A stretch of DNA of 64,000 nt from Leptogranulimonas caecicola (GCF_023168405.1 NZ_AP025285.1:1734001-1798000), one strand, 5' to 3'; positions 26,446 through 36,890 are shown, counted from the first letter of the stretch. The notes: a model not told the origin generated them from the letters alone. Program-made: numbers and translations.

Positions 26446-27624
26446 TTAGTGGAACATGGAGCACAGAACAGGCATGAGCCACACCCACAGAATGCAGGTG
26501 GCGGCAAAGCCCACGGTAGAGACGGCCACCGAGTTGGCGCCTTCCTTCACATAGATGTTGTAGCGGCTCGAGATGATGATGCCGGAGAACGCAGGAGGCA
26601 GGGCCACTGCCATGCAGAGCATGGAGATCTTCGCAGGGTCGGAGCCCATTCCCAACAGAAAGCCCGCGGCCACGATGACCGCGGGGGTGAGAATCAGGCG
26701 GAAGAACGTGTTCCAGATGACCTCTTTGTTGATGCCCAGGCTTACGGTAGAGAGCGCCAGACCAGCGGACAGCACGGCGACGCCGGAGTTTGCCTTGGCG
26801 ATAAGGTCGAAGCAGGGGTCCAGCGCATCGGGAACGCGCACACCCAGAAGCACCAGCGCCACGGCCAGCAGCGGCGCCGCCGCCACGGGCTTCTTCACCG
26901 CATTGACGATGGCGGCGAGGTTCTGGTTCTTGATGACATGCTTCTTGCCATGGCCGCGTTCCTCGGCACGAATGACGTCGATCTCCTTGCGGATGCCATG
27001 CTCCTTCTCGGCCTTGCGGGCCTCCTCGTCGGTTACCGGGGCGCCCTCAGGCGTAGGCGCCGGTGCGACAGCGGCCACGGTTTTGGCAGGGGCAGCCACC
27101 GCAGCAGCGGAGCCGTTGGAAGAGGCTGCAGACTGCTTGGCCACCTTGTCGCGCAGCTCGCTCTGGCCCTTGTTGATGAGGTAGAAGCCCAGGGGGATGG
27201 TCACAGCATTTACCACGATGGACACGATGCCAATAACCAGGTTGGTGGTGACGTCGTTGCCGTAGATGGGGTCGAGCACTGCGAATCCCAGAAAACCGAT
27301 GGTGGGCGAGCCTGCGATCATGGCGCAGATGGCTGCTTCCTGGGTGGTGTGATGGAACAGCTTCTTGCACAGCCAGTAGCTGAGCATGAACATTCCGGTG
27401 ACGCCCACCAAAGACAGGATGGTAAGCATGAGGTCGGAGGCGAGCATCTCGCGCGTAGCCTTGACGATGGACACAAAGAGGGCCGCAGGCAGGGCGATGT
27501 CCAGCACTACCTTGTTAAGACCCTGACGCTGGTCGTCATCAAAATAGTGAACGCGGCCGCAGATGTATCCCAAAGCCATGATCACCAAGATAGGGATGAT
27601 GTCGTTGACGATGATCTTGATCAT
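26446..27624 (-). CDS. AEC-family permease, candidate oxalate/formate carrier
   Basis: A 392-residue membrane protein of the auxin efflux carrier / malate permease family. It opens with a span (VNDIIPILVIMALGYICGRV), has about five spans, then a charged central cytoplasmic stretch of about 90 residues rich in Ala, Glu and Lys, and about five more spans. AEC proteins move organic acids. It follows the oxalyl-CoA decarboxylase gene by 80 bases on the same strand, so it is a good candidate for oxalate uptake coupled to formate export; this is inference from position. The ribosome binding site is weak, and a hairpin at 27648-27671 separates the genes. Confidence 0.82.
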   Translation of the reverse strand: MIKIIVNDIIPILVIMALGYICGRVHYFDDDQRQGLNKVVLDIALPAALFVSIVKATREMLASDLMLTILSLVGVTGMFMLSYWLCKKLFHHTTQEAAICAMIAGSPTIGFLGFAVLDPIYGNDVTTNLVIGIVSIVVNAVTIPLGFYLINKGQSELRDKVAKQSAASSNGSAAAVAAPAKTVAAVAPAPTPEGAPVTDEEARKAEKEHGIRKEIDVIRAEERGHGKKHVIKNQNLAAIVNAVKKPVAAAPLLAVALVLLGVRVPDALDPCFDLIAKANSGVAVLSAGLALSTVSLGINKEVIWNTFFRLILTPAVIVAAGFLLGMGSDPAKISMLCMAVALPPAFSGIIISSRYNIYVKEGANSVAVSTVGFAATCILWVWLMPVLCSMFH

Positions 27625-27647
27625 AAAGGGGCTTTTCTCTTAAGAGG

Positions 27648-27671
27648 GGCCGCCCGCCTTGACAGGCGGCC
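27648..27671 (-). terminator. intercistronic hairpin in oxalate operon
   Basis: GGCCGCC (27648-27654) pairs with GGCGGCC (27665-27671) between the decarboxylase and permease genes. It has no U-run and may act in RNA processing or partial termination, lowering permease expression relative to the decarboxylase. Confidence 0.4.
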
Positions 27672-27704
27672 TCCTCACTGACAGATCGCGTGGCATGCGC
27701 CAAG

Positions 27705-29501
27705 TTATTGCTGGGCAGGCTTCTCTTGCACCAACTTTCCGTCAACAACCTCTTCATTGAGGTCTTCACACTCGCCGGTAGCCAGCGGGCCAAAGATGGG
27801 CTTGGGGTTGAGGTTGCCGATGTGGCCGGACTCCTTGCCGGCATGGATGGAGAGCTGCACATGAATGAAGGCCGGCTTGCCCGAGGCCAGAGCCTCGGTG
27901 AGGTCTGCCTCTACCTCGGCAGGGGTGGTGGCGTAGTAGCCTTTGGCGCCGAAGGCCTCGCCCACCTTCTCATAGTGAGCCGTGGCATCCAAGGTCAGGG
28001 GGCTGGGATCTCCAGAGTCGCCCAGATCCTCGAAGTCGCCGCGGTAGATGCCGCCGTTGTTGAGGACGATGGTGACGATAGGCAGGTTGAAGCGGGTGGC
28101 AGTCTCGACCTCGAGAGGTGCGAAGCCATAGGCAGAGTCTCCGGAGATAGACACCACGGGCTTGCCAGTGGTCACAGCCGTACCGATGGCGTAGGGCATG
28201 GCCACGCCCATGACGCCCCAGGTGCCGCAGTCCAAACGATGGCGGGGCAGGTACATGTTCACGATGTCGCGGCAGTCGTCCAGGGTGTTGGCGCCGTCGT
28301 TGGTAAGATAGACGTCGTGGTTCTTGTCCAGCACGCGCTTGATGGCGCCCAGGGCGTTCTGATGGGTCATGGGCACGGTGTCTGCAGTCTCAGCGCCGCC
28401 AAAGCGCTCGTTGTTTTTCTTGGCGTCGGCCGCCAGCAGGTCCAGCCACTCCTGGCTTGCCTGCACCTTGTGGGTGGCCAGGCCGTCCACCAGCTGGCCC
28501 ATGACGGTCTTCGCATCGCCCAACAGCGGGCAGTCGATAGGACGGGCATTGCCGAATTCAGACTCATCGATATCGATCTGTATGAACTTGACGTTGGGAT
28601 TGTACTTCTTGCCTTTGCCGTAGCCCAACATCCAGTTGAGGCGAGCGCCCACCAGCAGGATGACGTCTGCCGTGCGCATGGCAAGGCCGCGGCAGGAAGC
28701 GGTGGAGTGGGGGTCGTCATCGGGGATGAGGCCCTTAGCCATGGACATGGGCTGGAAGGGGATGTTGGTCTTGTCGACAAACGCAGCCAACTCCTCCTCA
28801 GCACGGCCCAGAACTGCGCCCTTGCCAATGATGATCCAGGGGTTCTTGGCGCCCTCCAGAAGCTCCAGCGCCTTCTCCACCATGGCGGGATCGGCTGCCT
28901 GGGCAGGGGCGAGGTTTTGGGCAGGGACGAGGATCTTCTCGGCAACGGACTTCTCGATGGTCTGACCCATGAGGTCGTCGGGGAGGTCTACATAGACGCC
29001 GCCAGGACGGCCCGCCATAGCGGTGCGGATGGCGCGCTCGATGCCCAGAGGGATGTCCTCGATCTTGTCGATGCGGAAGGAGTCTTTGGCGAAGGGCACA
29101 GCGTAAGCGCGCTGGTCGAGGCCCTCGTACTCGCCCTCCTCCAGATCCACCGTATGGCGCACCGAGGAACCGGCCAGCTGGATGCAGGGCCAGCCATTCT
29201 CGGTCGCCTCTTTAAGGGAAGCGAGGCCGTTGAGGAAACCGGGAGCAGAAACGGTAAGGAACACGCCGGGACGGCCGGTAAGGAAGCCCTCGGCAGCAGC
29301 AGCGTTTCCTGCATCTGCCTCATGGCGCATACCGATGTATTTGACGCCCTTGGCCTGGGCAATGCGGGCGAAGTCGGTGACGGGGATGCCAACCACGCCA
29401 TACATGTTCTTCACACCATTGGCAATGATGGTGTCTGCCAAAAAATGCATGCCGTCGGTAAGGTCTTGAGTGGAAGTGGTAGGTGTGGTGCCAGTGGTCA
29501 C
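27705..29501 (-). CDS. oxc: oxalyl-CoA decarboxylase
   Basis: A 598-residue thiamine-diphosphate enzyme that converts oxalyl-CoA to formyl-CoA and CO2. The N-terminal pyrimidine-binding domain has VVGIPVTDFARIAQAKGVKY, GMRHEADAGNAAAAEGFLTG with the catalytic Glu, and VSAPGFLNG; the C-terminal TPP motif is SGDSAYGFAPLEVE ending NNGGIYRGD, as in Oxalobacter Oxc. The GTG at 29501 is chosen because AAGGAGG lies five bases upstream; a longer frame to 29564 lacks a site. It is slightly longer than the roughly 570 residues usual for the family. Divergent from frc. Confidence 0.95.
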   Translation of the reverse strand: MTTGTTPTTSTQDLTDGMHFLADTIIANGVKNMYGVVGIPVTDFARIAQAKGVKYIGMRHEADAGNAAAAEGFLTGRPGVFLTVSAPGFLNGLASLKEATENGWPCIQLAGSSVRHTVDLEEGEYEGLDQRAYAVPFAKDSFRIDKIEDIPLGIERAIRTAMAGRPGGVYVDLPDDLMGQTIEKSVAEKILVPAQNLAPAQAADPAMVEKALELLEGAKNPWIIIGKGAVLGRAEEELAAFVDKTNIPFQPMSMAKGLIPDDDPHSTASCRGLAMRTADVILLVGARLNWMLGYGKGKKYNPNVKFIQIDIDESEFGNARPIDCPLLGDAKTVMGQLVDGLATHKVQASQEWLDLLAADAKKNNERFGGAETADTVPMTHQNALGAIKRVLDKNHDVYLTNDGANTLDDCRDIVNMYLPRHRLDCGTWGVMGVAMPYAIGTAVTTGKPVVSISGDSAYGFAPLEVETATRFNLPIVTIVLNNGGIYRGDFEDLGDSGDPSPLTLDATAHYEKVGEAFGAKGYYATTPAEVEADLTEALASGKPAFIHVQLSIHAGKESGHIGNLNPKPIFGPLATGECEDLNEEVVDGKLVQEKPAQQ

Positions 29502-30094
29502 AACAGCCTCCTTCGAAGTAGTGAACAGGTGACGCAACCGGCAGCACGCGCGAGCCGACTGCACGCTCTAAGAAGGACGCTGAGCCCCTGAATACAAGGC
29601 CCAGCCGCCCCTAGATGAGCTCTTTCATCGCATTACGTCTCTTCCCATTAATCCGATCTCCTCACACCAACTTGACCGCCCACGCACAAAATCATCGGTC
29701 GGCGAGATGTTTCACAAGCTCACGCCCAACGCTAATTTCAGATTCCTTTTATATGTGCCAATACCTTTTTATTTTCATGCGGGTTTATTTGTTTTGATTG
29801 TTTATTTATTCTCCCTTGCCGAGAAACCCTTCCCCACCTCCGGCGGCTTTTTGCCCTGTGGCTCCAGTTGGCCTGAGCCCCTAAGCTGACGGCGGATGGC
29901 GGACAAATGACCGCCATGGGCGCAACAGCCCTGCTCGACAGTGAAGATTTTGGCGGCGGCTCCGTGCCGCAGGGTTGCGCGAATGGTTGTGGGGTAAGAG
30001 TGCCTGTGAACACTCATCGCACCATGAAGGCTTTTTGGTGGGGGTCCCTACCCCCATGAAGCTCGTCTGTCCTCCTTGGAATGAAAGGATTTTC
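29502..30094. other. divergent control region of the oxalate genes
   Basis: A gap of 590 bases between the divergent starts of oxc and frc. It includes an AT-rich stretch at about 29735-29815 suited to promoters, immediately followed by TGCCGAGAA at 29817-29825 with a C-rich tail. No gene or regulator was found. Confidence 0.45.
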
Positions 30095-31441
30095 ATGGCT
30101 GACACCACCAATACTGCGCCGCTTGCCGGCATCAAAGTCATCGACTGGACCCAGGTTCAGTCCGGCCCCTCCTGCACCCAGATCCTCGCCTGGCTAGGCG
30201 CAGAGGTCATCAAGCTGGAGAAGGTCCACGGCGGCGACCCCACCCGCAACGAGATGAACGACGTCGACGGCTCGTACTCTCTGTACTATCTGCAGCTGAA
30301 CGCCAACAAGAAGTCCATCACCCTGGATATGAAGGACGATGCTGCCAAGAAGATCCTCACCGACCTCCTCAAGGACGCCGACGTGTTTGTAGAGAACATT
30401 GGCCCCGGTGACGTGGAGAAGCTGGGCTTTGGCTGGAAGCAAGTGCACACCATCAACCCTAAGTGCATCATGGCCTCCCTCAAGGGCTTCAACCAGGGCA
30501 GCCGCTTTGCCCACGTGAAGGCCTTCGAGCCCGTGGCCCAGTGCGCTGGCGGTGCCGCTTCGACCACCGGTTGGAACGAGGGCGACTTCAACGTGCCTAC
30601 CCAGTCCGGCGCCGCCCTGGGCGACTCCAACACCGGTATGCACCTTTGCATCGGCATCCTCGCCGCCCTTATGCAGCGCGAGCACACCGGCGAGGGCACC
30701 TATGTCTATCAGTCCATGCAAAACGCCGTGCTCAACCTTTGCCGCATCAAGCTGCGCGACCAGCTCATCCTAGACCGCCTGCATCAGCTGAGCTACTACG
30801 CCTGCTACCCCGGCTACAAGTGGGGCAAGGCGATTCCTCGCGCCGAGAACGCCGAGGGCGGCCTGGTTCTGGGCTGGTGCTACCGCGCCAAGGGCTGGGA
30901 GACCGACCCCAACGCCTACGTGTACATCGTGATTCAGCAGTCGCCCAAGGGCTTCGAGGAGTTCTGCAACGCCATGGGCTTTGAGGACTGGCTCACCGAC
31001 CCCAAGTTCAACACTGCAAACGCACGCGATGAGCACAAGAAGGAGATCTACGAGCGCGTCGAGCAGTTCACCATGCAGTACGACAAGGGCACCCTCACCA
31101 AGATGCTTGGCGAGAAGGGCGTGCCCGTAGGCCCCGTCCTGGATTGGAACGAGCTGGAGAACGACCCCGACCTCAACACCGACGGCACCATCATCACCAT
31201 CGATCAGGATGAGGCTCGCGGTTCCTTCAAGACCATCGGCCTGCCCTTCAGCCTCTCCAACTACAAGCCCGACTACAAGCGCGCCCCCAACCTGGGCGAG
31301 AACAACGCCGAGATCCTCAAGGGTCTGGGCTACACCGACGAGCAGATCACCCAGCTCGAGCAGGCTGGCGTCATTGGCTCCAACAACGGCGTCAAGGCCG
31401 ACCTGGTAGCTGCTCCTGCCGCCGACGCTGCTTCCAAGTAG
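30095..31441 (+). CDS. frc: formyl-CoA:oxalate CoA-transferase
   Basis: A 448-residue class III CoA-transferase that moves CoA from formyl-CoA to oxalate, making the substrate for Oxc. Near the N-terminus are VIDWTQVQSGPSCTQILAWL and GAEVIKLEK. The catalytic aspartate is in GDSNTGMHL (about residue 180), and the C-terminal NAEILKGLGYTDEQI is typical. The ATG at 30095 has AAAGGA five bases upstream. Codon use is extremely biased towards C-ending codons, as for a highly expressed gene. A terminator-like hairpin follows at 31555. Confidence 0.95.
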   Translation: MADTTNTAPLAGIKVIDWTQVQSGPSCTQILAWLGAEVIKLEKVHGGDPTRNEMNDVDGSYSLYYLQLNANKKSITLDMKDDAAKKILTDLLKDADVFVENIGPGDVEKLGFGWKQVHTINPKCIMASLKGFNQGSRFAHVKAFEPVAQCAGGAASTTGWNEGDFNVPTQSGAALGDSNTGMHLCIGILAALMQREHTGEGTYVYQSMQNAVLNLCRIKLRDQLILDRLHQLSYYACYPGYKWGKAIPRAENAEGGLVLGWCYRAKGWETDPNAYVYIVIQQSPKGFEEFCNAMGFEDWLTDPKFNTANARDEHKKEIYERVEQFTMQYDKGTLTKMLGEKGVPVGPVLDWNELENDPDLNTDGTIITIDQDEARGSFKTIGLPFSLSNYKPDYKRAPNLGENNAEILKGLGYTDEQITQLEQAGVIGSNNGVKADLVAAPAADAASK

Positions 31442-31554
31442 CCCGCTGCTACAGAGTTGGTGTTGCAACGCAGCTACTGCGTCCTGCTCAGCCATTGTGT
31501 CCTGCAGTGCAGCTGCCGCATCTTGCTGCGCAGACATTGTGCTGAAAGCTTTTT

Positions 31555-31586
31555 AGAGGTGCCCCACCTAGCGATGGGGCACCTCT
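31555..31586 (+). terminator. terminator hairpin after frc
   Basis: AGAGGTGCCCCA (31555-31566) and TGGGGCACCTCT (31575-31586) form a perfect 12-bp stem with an 8-base loop, followed by TGTTGT. It lies about 110 bases past the frc stop. Confidence 0.75.
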
Positions 31587-31729
31587 TGTTGTGGGTCTTA
31601 GGGGCAATGCGATTCGGCCGACGGATAACGACTTCTCAGGCAGCCAAACCACTCCCCCTGCTGGCTATGCACCCTTGGATACGACGCAGTCTCAGAGGTC
31701 CCAAAAGAAAGACCATATAGGGCAGCCGC

Positions 31730-31899
31730 GTTCTTCTTAGGGCCTTAAAAGAACATCCAGAGGGAGCAGCTGTTCTCCTAGGCGCTCTAAGAGAACGGTT
31801 ATGTGAGCCTCCTGTTCTCCTAAGCAGCCAGATAGAACCCATTCTGTTCTATTTGGCTGCCTAGGAGTCCACTATCGCTTGAAGAGCGCTTGAAGAGCG
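31730..31899. repeat. run of hairpins built on GTTCTCCTAG, plus short tandem repeat
   Basis: Three successive inverted repeats: GTTCTT/AAGAAC (31730-31754), GTTCTC/GAGAAC (31771-31795), and a long stem of about 21 bp with two mismatches (31818-31838 with 31846-31866). All share a GTTCT-n-CTA core; a further TGTTCTCCTAG lies at about 31939. GCTTGAAGAGC is repeated in tandem at 31877-31898. The region lies between the frc terminator and the end of the nuclease-like gene; no gene is seen in it. Confidence 0.5.
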
Positions 31900-32023
31900 T
31901 TCTATTTGGAGTCTAATAGCCATCCCAGCTTTGCAAGTTGTTCTCCTAGATACTCATCTAGCACATCGAGATCCGCTCAAGATCGAGTTGCGAGGCAAAA
32001 TAATACCCGCAGCTACTGCCCTG

Positions 32024-33055
32024 CTACCAGATAGTCTGCAGGTGCATGAGTCGCCACGCCAAATCGTGCCGTTTTATTTGTGCATCTCCTGACCAATCAA
32101 ACTCGCGCTCTAGATAGTTGGTTATTTTTGCAAAAGCCAGATTGCGCCTTGTGTCATCTCGCATGGTGCTTCTGTCCACTGTTATCGTTCGCAATCCCAT
32201 TCGGTCATAAGCATCTCTGCGGTTGCGATCGTTTTGGGCTTGAGCTTCAGTCTGATCGTGTTCTTGATAACTGTCGTACTCAACCACAAGGCCCTTTTCG
32301 AGCCATGCTAAATCCGGAGTTATTCTTCGCTGGCCCCTGAACAAAGCCCTCGCATCACCAGGCAGGGGCATGGATTTGTTCATTGCTGGAAGCGGCAAGC
32401 CACATCCTCCCATGTTCTGGGGCAGGCAGAGCGCCAATTGCAGCACCGCTTCCATGGGAGAGTGCGCGCCAGGCGAAACGTATCCGAGTGCTTTTTGCAG
32501 TTGCACGCCGCCTCTCACCGAGGGAAGCGACACCAGCATAGTTTCAACCTCTTCTTTACAGCATAGGGGTACAGAGCGATATTGAATCACCCCGCCCAAG
32601 TCCGGGCGCACTAAAAAATCGCTCCACATTTGCGCCAGCAGATCGGCTACCCCCAATATATCCAACCTGCGCGCGCGTATAAGAGGATATGCCGCAGGGC
32701 TCACCACATAAATTGGTTCTCCGCTGTTAGCGGCCATTGGCGTTTTGCACAAAAACCCATGCATATCGCCTTGTGGCGCTACGTGACATTTGATAGATCC
32801 GCGACCACCATGCTGACAGCAAGGTGACACCATCAGATGCACTGGCACCGACCGCCCCTCCGGCAACCCCAGCAGCGCCCGGGTGTAGGACTCCCAGCTT
32901 TTCCACCAAACAAGACCGCGCACCATCGAGGCCACAGCCGAAGAGGCCCGTGCGCCCTCGATGACGCGGATGGCCTCAGCTTGCGGGACGGGGATGAGAG
33001 GCGCTCCTGAGGCATAGACGGTCCAAGCGCTTATGTCAGTCAAAATCACTTCCAT
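32024..33055 (-). CDS. orphan protein with DUF559/Vsr-like nuclease domain
   Basis: A 343-residue protein. The first two thirds are not recognised. The C-terminus (about residues 215-330) has SPMEAVLQLALCLPQ, then ITPDLAWLEKGLVVEYDSYQ-EH, then NDRNRRDAYDRMGLRTITVD. This is the layout of DUF559/Vsr-like PD-(D/E)xK domains found fused to AbiEi-type proteins in actinobacteria: an acidic residue before a hydrophobic strand, E-Y-D and a following H. No partner toxin, methylase or transposase gene lies next to it. A nuclease or nuclease-derived regulator is likely; its role is unknown. Confidence 0.6.
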   Translation of the reverse strand: MEVILTDISAWTVYASGAPLIPVPQAEAIRVIEGARASSAVASMVRGLVWWKSWESYTRALLGLPEGRSVPVHLMVSPCCQHGGRGSIKCHVAPQGDMHGFLCKTPMAANSGEPIYVVSPAAYPLIRARRLDILGVADLLAQMWSDFLVRPDLGGVIQYRSVPLCCKEEVETMLVSLPSVRGGVQLQKALGYVSPGAHSPMEAVLQLALCLPQNMGGCGLPLPAMNKSMPLPGDARALFRGQRRITPDLAWLEKGLVVEYDSYQEHDQTEAQAQNDRNRRDAYDRMGLRTITVDRSTMRDDTRRNLAFAKITNYLEREFDWSGDAQIKRHDLAWRLMHLQTIW

Positions 33056-33223
33056 GGGCGCACCCTAGCAGGAGCGTCTGACAAATTTCTGACCATTCTC
33101 TTACCAAAATCTGTCAAGTTTTAGGCTCCTGGATGCTCATCCGACCCTCTATCAGCACCTCCTATCCTTGCCGAGAAACTCCCCCATCCCTACCTCATCT
33201 TCTCCGTCGCTGAATCATCACAA

Positions 33224-33259
33224 CAATAGGTGGACACTCCCCTGAGCGCCCACCTATTG
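33224..33259 (-). terminator. hairpin after the giant ABC gene
   Basis: CAATAGGTGG (33224-33233) and CCACCTATTG (33250-33259) form a perfect 10-bp stem. On the minus strand it lies about 70 bases past the ABC gene stop and is followed by TTGTTGTG, a weak U-rich tail. Confidence 0.5.
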
Positions 33260-33329
33260 CGCACCTATCGTCAGTAATCGCTCTATGGATCTGCAGCACT
33301 TCTTAGGTCCGCAGCGGCCCCTACCCGCA

Positions 33330-36300
33330 TCACTCGCTGCGAAGCACCACCGCGGGATCCTTCTTGGCAGCAAGGCGTGCCGGAATAAAGCCGGCAACAA
33401 ACGTCAGCAGCACCGAGATTCCCACCAACAGCAATGCGTCATAGGGCGGAAGATAGGCAATGTTAGCCGCGCCATAGCTCTTATAAATCATGTCACTAAT
33501 GGGGATGTTGAGCAGCATCGTCACCACCACGCCCATGACGCCCGACATCAATCCTTCGATAAAAGTCTCAGCGTTGAAGATGCGCGTGATATCGCCTTTC
33601 GAGGCACCAAGCGCGCGCAAAATGCCAATCTCCTTGGTGCGCTCCAATACCGAGATGTAGGTGATGATTGCAATCATGATTGAACTGACCACTAGCGAGA
33701 TCGATACGAAGGCCAGCAGCACGGCAGTAATGATGTCGACGATCTCGGTGATGGAGCGAGTCATGAGCCCCACCATATCGGTATAAGTGATCTGATCTTC
33801 TTCTGAGGCCTGCGCGTTGTACTCGTTGATAAAATCCTGGACCTTTTGCTTGCTCTCGAAGTCTTTGGGGTAAAACGTGATGGCGTAAGGATCGTCCTCG
33901 GTTGCATAACCGAGTTGCGTCATCACCGCATCATAGCTGTTGGCAACAGCAGGATTCATCGAGGCTGCGAGCGATTCCAAATCCAGCGAACCCAACTGTG
34001 CGCCAAAGAGCGCCATGAGGTCTTCCTGGCTCATGGACGAAAGATACTGGCGAACAAGATCTTCCATCTGGCCAGAACCCATCGCCTGCGCAAGATACTG
34101 ACGCATAAGCTCATCAGTATCCATACCGGCCAGATAGCGTTTCATGAGCGTCTCCGGATCCATGGACCCCAGGTATTGCTGCATGTATTGCTTCATCAAC
34201 GCTTCGGTGTCTATGGAATCGATATAGTCCTGCAGATACTTTTGTGCCTCTTCCTCCAATCGCTTGGAAGCCTCAGCTTGCAGCTGATCCACCTGCTCGC
34301 GGGTAATCACCCCTGCATTAATCAAATCGTCAATTGTTACCTCGTTGCCCTGCAGAGCCGAGGCCAAAAGCGCCCTTTGCTCCGGCGTCAGCTGAGCGAG
34401 CGCCTGCAAAATAGCAGCCGTGGCGGCGTCGGTCTGCTGCGCGGGAATCGCCGCGAACGCCGCAGTGTACACGCAGTCGGCTTCCACCGCAGGTAGCGGC
34501 GTTCCCGCAGGATAGAGCAGCGACTCCCCCTCAGAGCGCCAGCCCAAAAAGACATAGGTGGTGTTGCCGTCGCCGGCATGGGTGGGCGTCGAGGGCACTG
34601 CCGAGGCAGGAATCTGCTGGCCCTGAGCCACCTCCACAGGCCCGCTCAGCACGGTGCCGTCCCAGTTCTTAAACGTTACCGAGAAAGTCGTGGCATCAGG
34701 AGTTGTGTCACCGGGGGTGGTCCCACCGTCATCAGGAGCCGCATCGCCAGGAGCCGCGCTGGCACCGGCACCGGAAGTTGTGTCGTCGGGAGTCGCAGCA
34801 TCTACCGTCATCAAACCCGGAACATCGGCAGGAGTCGCCAGATCCAGCTGAAGCCACTGTCCTGGCCGCGTCGCCAGGGCCTGGGGACTGCCGTGCATCG
34901 CAGACTCAGGCGTCTTGTAGCTGGAGTAGCTCATCATGCCACTCATCATGTTGCCGTAGAGGGAGTCGATAGAGCTCATGGCTTGCTCGGAGTCAGAGCC
35001 AAACTCCTTTCCGGTAAGCACGTTTTTCTCGGGATTGGAAAGCTGGGCTTTGACTACGGGAGTCTGGGCGGCTCGGTCCATGAGTTCATCGGTGAGCGCT
35101 CCGGTATAGACCACGCCAGAGGTATAGCTGGCAGACTCTTTGGCTTTGAGGACGCCGGCGATGTGCACCTGATAGCCGTCGCCTGCGTCGAGAGCCTCTT
35201 TCATGAAGGCGTCGTCGGACTCCATGTCCTCATAGATTTCGCCGTTGGCGCGGTAGAGTTGGGAGGGAGAGAAGACCGTGTATTCACGGTTCAAGATGGT
35301 GCGGTAGTCAAATGTCTCGGTGGGGTCGTCGATGTCAGTGCCGTTTTGAGCGGCGTCCACCACCTGCTGCATGCGGTCCATGTCCATGAGGCCCAGGGTG
35401 TAGAGGTAGAAGTCGCTGATGCGGTTGTCCTCGTCGACGACCAAGGCCACCTCGTTGGCTTCCTGGGGCCAATCGCCGGCCACCAACTCATAGTGATCCT
35501 CGCGAAGAACGGGGCTGTCTACCAGCTGCTTCCATTCGGTGGAGATGCCGCTGGTTTGAGAAAGCGCCATGGAGGCATAGCCGCCCTGCTCTTGAATGAG
35601 AGAGCGCGGACTCACCAGCACAGGATCGCCCTGGGAGTCTTTGCGCCACACCTGGGGATTCACGTCGTAGGAGTAGGCAATATCGGTGACGGCGTCGTCG
35701 ATCTCTCCTCGATGGGCCTCGATCCAAGTGCGGAAGGCCCCTAGATTATTGGTCTTCACCATGGAATCTAGATCGCGGTAGATCGATCCCACCAAGTTGT
35801 CAGAGGTCACCTCGCCGGGGTCAGCAGGTTGCCCGGCATCGTCGCCAGGCCCCTTGTCACCCGAGGCAGCCTCAGAGCCATCAGCTGACTCGCCACCCAT
35901 AAGGCTGTTCTCCTCTACGCGGCCCTGGCGATAGGACTGGACGTTGGCCATATCAAAGGAGCTACGGTCGATCTGCAGAGGATAGCTGCCCATGACATCG
36001 GTCTCGAGCTTGTTGATGTAGTCGTTCATCCCACTGGATAGCGACAGGATCAACGCGATGCCAATGATGCCGATAGCGCCCGCGAAGGCCGTCAAAAAGG
36101 CGCGGCCTTTCTTGGTGCGCAGGTTGTTGGCCGAAAGCCCCAGCGCCGCCGCAAAGGGCAGGTGGGTATGGGGCGGCTTCTGGTAGACAGGCTCGTCTGC
36201 CAGCTCTGCAGCCGTGGGTGGGTTGGAATCAGAGACCACCGACCCGTCGGAGAGGCGCACAGTGCGGGTGGCGTACTTCTCGGCAAGCTCTGGGTTGTGG

Positions 36301-36890
36301 GTCACCATGATCACCAGGCGGTCCTGAGCGATCTGGGCCAGCAGGTCCATGATCTGCACGGAGGTCTTGGAATCCAGGGCGCCGGTGGGCTCGTCAGCCA
36401 AGATGATGCCCGGATCGTTCACGATAGCGCGGGCAATGGCCACGCGCTGCATCTGGCCGCCGCTCATCATGGTGGGCTTCTTATGCAGCTGATCGCCCAG
36501 TCCCACACGCTCGAGGGCCTTGGTGGCGCGGCGGGTGCGCTCGGCCTTGGGAACACCGTCGAGCACCAGGGCCAGCTCGACGTTGGAGAGCACCGACTGG
36601 TGAGGAATGATGTTGTAGCTCTGGAACACAAAGCCAATGGAGTGGTTGCGGTAGGCGTCCCAATCGGCGTCCGAGTAGTCCTTCGTGGAGCGGCCGTCGA
36701 TACGCAGGTCGCCCGAGGTGTACTTGTCGAGGCCGCCAATGATGTTGAGCAGCGTGGTCTTGCCGCATCCCGAGGGGCCCAAAACAGCCACGAACTCGCT
36801 CTGGCGAAAGCTCAACGACACGTCATTAAGGGCCACTACCTCGCCCTCCGCCATGGGATAGCGCTTAGAGATATGAGCAAGCTCCAGCAT
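33330..36890 (-). CDS. MacB-like ABC ATPase-permease with giant extracellular domain
   Basis: A protein of about 1186 residues fusing a LolD/MacB-type ATPase to an FtsX-type permease. Walker A is GPSGCGKTT (about residue 35), the signature [15 protein letters not shown] and Walker [13 protein letters not shown] are near 150-170. TM1 is near 265-285 and the FtsX core with three spans is at the C-terminus ([20 protein letters not shown]). Between them lie about 750 extracytoplasmic residues, including an InlB/Listeria-Bacteroides-type repeat (about 740-805) and degenerate repeats of the form D-x-E-x-LMKQYLxxM (about 890-965). The ATG at 36890 has AGGAGG upstream. A role in export or envelope remodelling is inferred. 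Confidence 0.88.
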   Translation of the reverse strand: MLELAHISKRYPMAEGEVVALNDVSLSFRQSEFVAVLGPSGCGKTTLLNIIGGLDKYTSGDLRIDGRSTKDYSDADWDAYRNHSIGFVFQSYNIIPHQSVLSNVELALVLDGVPKAERTRRATKALERVGLGDQLHKKPTMMSGGQMQRVAIARAIVNDPGIILADEPTGALDSKTSVQIMDLLAQIAQDRLVIMVTHNPELAEKYATRTVRLSDGSVVSDSNPPTAAELADEPVYQKPPHTHLPFAAALGLSANNLRTKKGRAFLTAFAGAIGIIGIALILSLSSGMNDYINKLETDVMGSYPLQIDRSSFDMANVQSYRQGRVEENSLMGGESADGSEAASGDKGPGDDAGQPADPGEVTSDNLVGSIYRDLDSMVKTNNLGAFRTWIEAHRGEIDDAVTDIAYSYDVNPQVWRKDSQGDPVLVSPRSLIQEQGGYASMALSQTSGISTEWKQLVDSPVLREDHYELVAGDWPQEANEVALVVDEDNRISDFYLYTLGLMDMDRMQQVVDAAQNGTDIDDPTETFDYRTILNREYTVFSPSQLYRANGEIYEDMESDDAFMKEALDAGDGYQVHIAGVLKAKESASYTSGVVYTGALTDELMDRAAQTPVVKAQLSNPEKNVLTGKEFGSDSEQAMSSIDSLYGNMMSGMMSYSSYKTPESAMHGSPQALATRPGQWLQLDLATPADVPGLMTVDAATPDDTTSGAGASAAPGDAAPDDGGTTPGDTTPDATTFSVTFKNWDGTVLSGPVEVAQGQQIPASAVPSTPTHAGDGNTTYVFLGWRSEGESLLYPAGTPLPAVEADCVYTAAFAAIPAQQTDAATAAILQALAQLTPEQRALLASALQGNEVTIDDLINAGVITREQVDQLQAEASKRLEEEAQKYLQDYIDSIDTEALMKQYMQQYLGSMDPETLMKRYLAGMDTDELMRQYLAQAMGSGQMEDLVRQYLSSMSQEDLMALFGAQLGSLDLESLAASMNPAVANSYDAVMTQLGYATEDDPYAITFYPKDFESKQKVQDFINEYNAQASEEDQITYTDMVGLMTRSITEIVDIITAVLLAFVSISLVVSSIMIAIITYISVLERTKEIGILRALGASKGDITRIFNAETFIEGLMSGVMGVVVTMLLNIPISDMIYKSYGAANIAYLPPYDALLLVGISVLLTFVAGFIPARLAAKKDPAVVLRSE

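Noticed and set aside
27690-29591. 633-codon open frame on the plus strand
   Set aside because: Antisense to oxalyl-CoA decarboxylase, which is unmistakable.
34578-35744. 388-codon open frame on the plus strand
   Set aside because: Antisense to the giant ABC protein; no recognisable domain or ribosome binding site.
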